From DASRDZ01 sp035652335 (GTDB taxonomy: Bacteria; Chloroflexota; Dormibacteria; Aeolococcales; Aeolococcaceae), in NCBI GenBank assembly GCA_035652335.1, contig DASRDZ010000024.1, positions 1-33,154 on the forward strand: a stretch of DNA of 33,154 nt. Reading direction: 5' to 3'. A program made the position numbers and the translations under genes. Of the stretch, positions 31,344 to 33,154 are shown piece after piece (the stretch's first letter is position 1; each line of letters opens with the position of its first letter). The notes beneath the pieces were generated by a model that worked only from the letters and a program-made list of their open reading frames with translations, made no database searches and had not been told where the DNA came from.

Positions 31344-32333
31344 TCAGCGACCGAGCAGCGGGAGCAGGTCGCCGCTGCAGGCGCAGGCCGCGGCCGCGAG
31401 GAAGGGCAGCCCGTAGAGCTCCTCGACGGTGCGCAGCACGCCGGCATGGGTCACCGGCGTGTCCAGGCGCGCGCCCGCCGGCGTGGCCGCCGAGACGACG
31501 ATCGTCGCGATCCGTCCGCCCGCGGCGCCGTTGCAGCAGCCGGCGCCGCCCGACCCCTCGTCGTAGGTGACGATGAGGACGCCGCCGCGCTGGAACCATG
31601 CGGAGCCGGTGACGTGCGCGCTGAAGCCGCCGACCCAGGAGTCGCTGTGCGACAGCGAGCAGTTGTGCCCGTCGTCGCAGAGGTTGGGGACGACCAGGCT
31701 GAACGCCGGCAGCGTGCCGCCGTCGAGGGCGGGGTAGAAGGCGCTGAAGGGCTGGTCACGGTTGCACTGCGCCGGGTCGTCGCGGATCTGCGGGAAGTAC
31801 ATGAACGGGTTGTGCTTCTTGCCGTAGGTGTCGTCGACGGCCGCCCCGGTGTAGCAGGGCGACGGCATGTCCTCCAGGTAGGCGCCCCAGGACAGTCCCC
31901 TCGCGGTGAGCTGGTCGGCGATCGACGGGCCGCTGACGCTGCAGTCGGTGCAGTCGCTGTCGATGCCGAGGTTGGTGCCGGCGACGAGCGCCAGGTAGTT
32001 GGGCAGCGAGGGATGCCCGAACGCGTACGACTGCGTGGCCAGCCCGTAGCGGCGGGCCAGCGCGTTGAGCGACGGCGCGGAATCACCGCCGACGACGGCG
32101 TCGTAGCTGGTGTTCTCCAGCACCAGCAGGACGACGCCGGGCGGTGGCGGGACCGGTGTGGGCAGCGGCGACGCGGAGGGCGTCGGCCCCGGCGTGGCCG
32201 GTGCCGTCGCGATCGGCGCCGCGCTCGCCGTGGCGTGCGCGCTGGGGCCGGGCGTGTGCACGGCGGGCGACGGCGAGCACGCCGTGAGCAGTGCCGCAAG
32301 GAGGAGGAGACGCGCTTCTGCGCGCAGCCTCAC
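31344..32333 (-). CDS. Phosphoesterase-family lipoprotein (acid phosphatase / phospholipase C-like)
   Basis: The 329-residue product from the GTG at 32333 has a lipoprotein signal (RLRAEARLLLLAALLTAC, Cys at about 19), a Pro/Ala/Thr linker (20-65), and a phosphoesterase domain. The domain has the metal-site start VVLLVLENTSYDAVVG, YAFGHPSLPNYLALVAG, the later VVPNLCDDGHNC and HSDSWVGGF segment, and VLIVTYDEGSG, all usual for the AcpA/phospholipase C-like phosphoesterase family. It should hydrolyse phosphate esters outside the cytoplasmic membrane; the substrate is unknown. Ten or so Cys residues suggest disulphides. Its GTG overlaps the lgt stop by four bases (GTGA), so a lipoprotein is translated directly after the enzyme that lipidates it. 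Confidence 0.85.
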   Translation of the reverse strand: MRLRAEARLLLLAALLTACSPSPAVHTPGPSAHATASAAPIATAPATPGPTPSASPLPTPVPPPPGVVLLVLENTSYDAVVGGDSAPSLNALARRYGLATQSYAFGHPSLPNYLALVAGTNLGIDSDCTDCSVSGPSIADQLTARGLSWGAYLEDMPSPCYTGAAVDDTYGKKHNPFMYFPQIRDDPAQCNRDQPFSAFYPALDGGTLPAFSLVVPNLCDDGHNCSLSHSDSWVGGFSAHVTGSAWFQRGGVLIVTYDEGSGGAGCCNGAAGGRIATIVVSAATPAGARLDTPVTHAGVLRTVEELYGLPFLAAAACACSGDLLPLLGR

Positions 32334-33154
32334 GCAGTCGCCTCGCCGACCGGCTCCGCAACGGCGTCGCCGTCGCGACGCTCCCAGTGCGCGACGGGAC
32401 GCCAGCGCCGCCAGGCCAGCACCAGCAGGGGCACGCCCAGCACCAGCATGCCGATGGCGGTCCACTGCGCCTGCCGCAGCCCGAGGAAGATGGCGGGCTC
32501 GCTGCCGCGCAGGAAGAAGATGCCGAGCTGCGACAGCGCGTAGAGCGCGACGTAGGTGATCGCCATCACGCCGTCGGGAACGCGGCGGCGGAGCAGCTGC
32601 CAGAGGATCAGGCCGATGACGATCGTACCCAAGGCCTCGTACACCGCGGCGGGCTGATACGCGACGTGCAGCTGGTAGCCCGGCTGGAGCACCGCGTTGG
32701 GGTTGTCGTAGGCGGTCGCCCAGGGCAGGTTGCTCTGGTAGCCGAGGATGTCGCCGTTGATGACATTGCCGATGCGGCCGATGGGCTGGCCGACCACGGC
32801 GAAGAGCACGCCGGCGTCGAACATGAGCCAGAAGGAGTAGCCGCGGCGCCAGGAGATGACCAGGATGGTGAGGACCGAGGAGATGATGGCGCCGAAGAAC
32901 GCCATGCCACCCTCCCACACCGCGAAGATGTGCTGCGGGTGGGTGAGGTAGTACAGCAGGTCGCTCTGCAGCACGTAGTAGAGGCGGCCGCCGACCAGGC
33001 CGAAGATGATCACCCAGGTGATGGCGCGGTCGATCTCGCTGCGGGTGATGCCGCGGCGGGTGAGGAAGGGCGTCACCGCGAACCGCCAGCCGGCCCAGAA
33101 GGCCACCGCGTACATGATCCCGTACCAGTGGATGGTCAGCGAGCCGATCCGCAG
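32330..33154 (-). CDS. lgt: Prolipoprotein diacylglyceryl transferase (5' end outside window)
   Basis: The frame is open to the window edge, and homology begins before the Met at 33115: IGSLTIHWYGIMYAVAF is the usual Lgt first helix, so the gene starts beyond the window. Visible features are GGRLYYVL near the second helix, WEGGMAFFGAIISS, the signature GRIGNVINGDILG, YQPAAVYEALG, LRRRVPDGVM and a C-terminal helix. Lgt moves diacylglycerol from phosphatidylglycerol to the lipobox Cys of prolipoproteins in the membrane. The signature has Asp where most members have Glu (N-x-E). The tail (RDGDAVAEPVGEATA) is a variable extension. Three lipoprotein genes in this window are likely clients, and one overlaps its stop codon. 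Confidence 0.95.
   Translation of the reverse strand: MRIGSLTIHWYGIMYAVAFWAGWRFAVTPFLTRRGITRSEIDRAITWVIIFGLVGGRLYYVLQSDLLYYLTHPQHIFAVWEGGMAFFGAIISSVLTILVISWRRGYSFWLMFDAGVLFAVVGQPIGRIGNVINGDILGYQSNLPWATAYDNPNAVLQPGYQLHVAYQPAAVYEALGTIVIGLILWQLLRRRVPDGVMAITYVALYALSQLGIFFLRGSEPAIFLGLRQAQWTAIGMLVLGVPLLVLAWRRWRPVAHWERRDGDAVAEPVGEATA

Noticed and set aside
32334..32918. In-frame extension of the phosphoesterase gene through lgt
   Set aside because: The lgt frame is the coding one here, and the lipoprotein signal sits right at the GTG at 32333.

Overview
This is a very GC-rich, densely packed bacterial chromosome segment. It carries housekeeping genes (dnaK, gatCAB, dnaE, lgt) and accessory membrane and lipoprotein genes. 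I see no tRNA, rRNA, CRISPR, transposase, phage or plasmid gene. Several traits suggest a high-GC member of the Terrabacteria, perhaps Chloroflexota or Candidatus Dormibacterota or a deep actinobacterial relative: Pro/Ala/Thr-rich lipoprotein linkers, an F420-type luciferase-like oxidoreductase, a GT87 mannosyltransferase-like protein, a GatCAB amidotransferase, and -10 boxes placed directly before start codons. That placement is inference only; no marker here fixes the phylum.

Layout. 1-4.1 kb: the tail of a LivF-like ABC ATPase, a DUF3048 lipoprotein, an LLM-class oxidoreductase, a C39-peptidase-like lipoprotein and a sirtuin. 4.3-9.8 kb: an orphan GAF histidine kinase whose N-terminal domain seems to be split by a one-base frame break, a four-helix membrane protein, an SDR, and a coupled SPFH/zinc-ribbon plus Tim44-like/zinc-ribbon pair ending at a strong hairpin. 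9.8-11.9 kb: a solitary dnaK, facing a small unknown gene across a promoter region with a 10-bp perfect inverted repeat. 12.3-16 kb: a TANGO2/NRDE hydrolase converges on Pcm, followed by a small membrane protein, a GT87 enzyme and a YbjQ-family protein. 16-18.7 kb: an ECF sigma factor translationally coupled to a membrane-anchored kelch-type protein (probable anti-sigma or sensor), then a GNAT acetyltransferase. 18.9-23.4 kb: gatC-gatA-gatB-rlmD-like, all overlapping or nearly so. 23.4-26 kb: a SIMPL-domain protein and a Baeyer-Villiger-type flavin monooxygenase. 26.3-30.8 kb: dnaE coupled to a HAD phosphatase. 30.8-33.2 kb: a double-YggT membrane protein, a phosphoesterase lipoprotein, and lgt running off the end.

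Two genome-level patterns stand out. First, four intergenic spacers carry one family of composite hairpin repeats. Their stems differ by compensatory changes while the loops (TTCA, ATCTG, GTCTGA) stay fixed. Three of the four lie just 3' of a gene in the sense orientation. Second, about ten genes have a TANNNT-like or GACAAT box ending about 7 bases before the start codon and no Shine-Dalgarno sequence, so they are probably leaderless. Others (dnaE, dnaK, the SIMPL, YbjQ and SPFH genes) have clear ribosome binding sites.

The lipoproteins in the window (DUF3048, C39-like, phosphoesterase) are expected substrates of the Lgt encoded at its right end. The sigma/kelch pair and the SPFH/Tim44 pair are the best candidates for little-described functional units.
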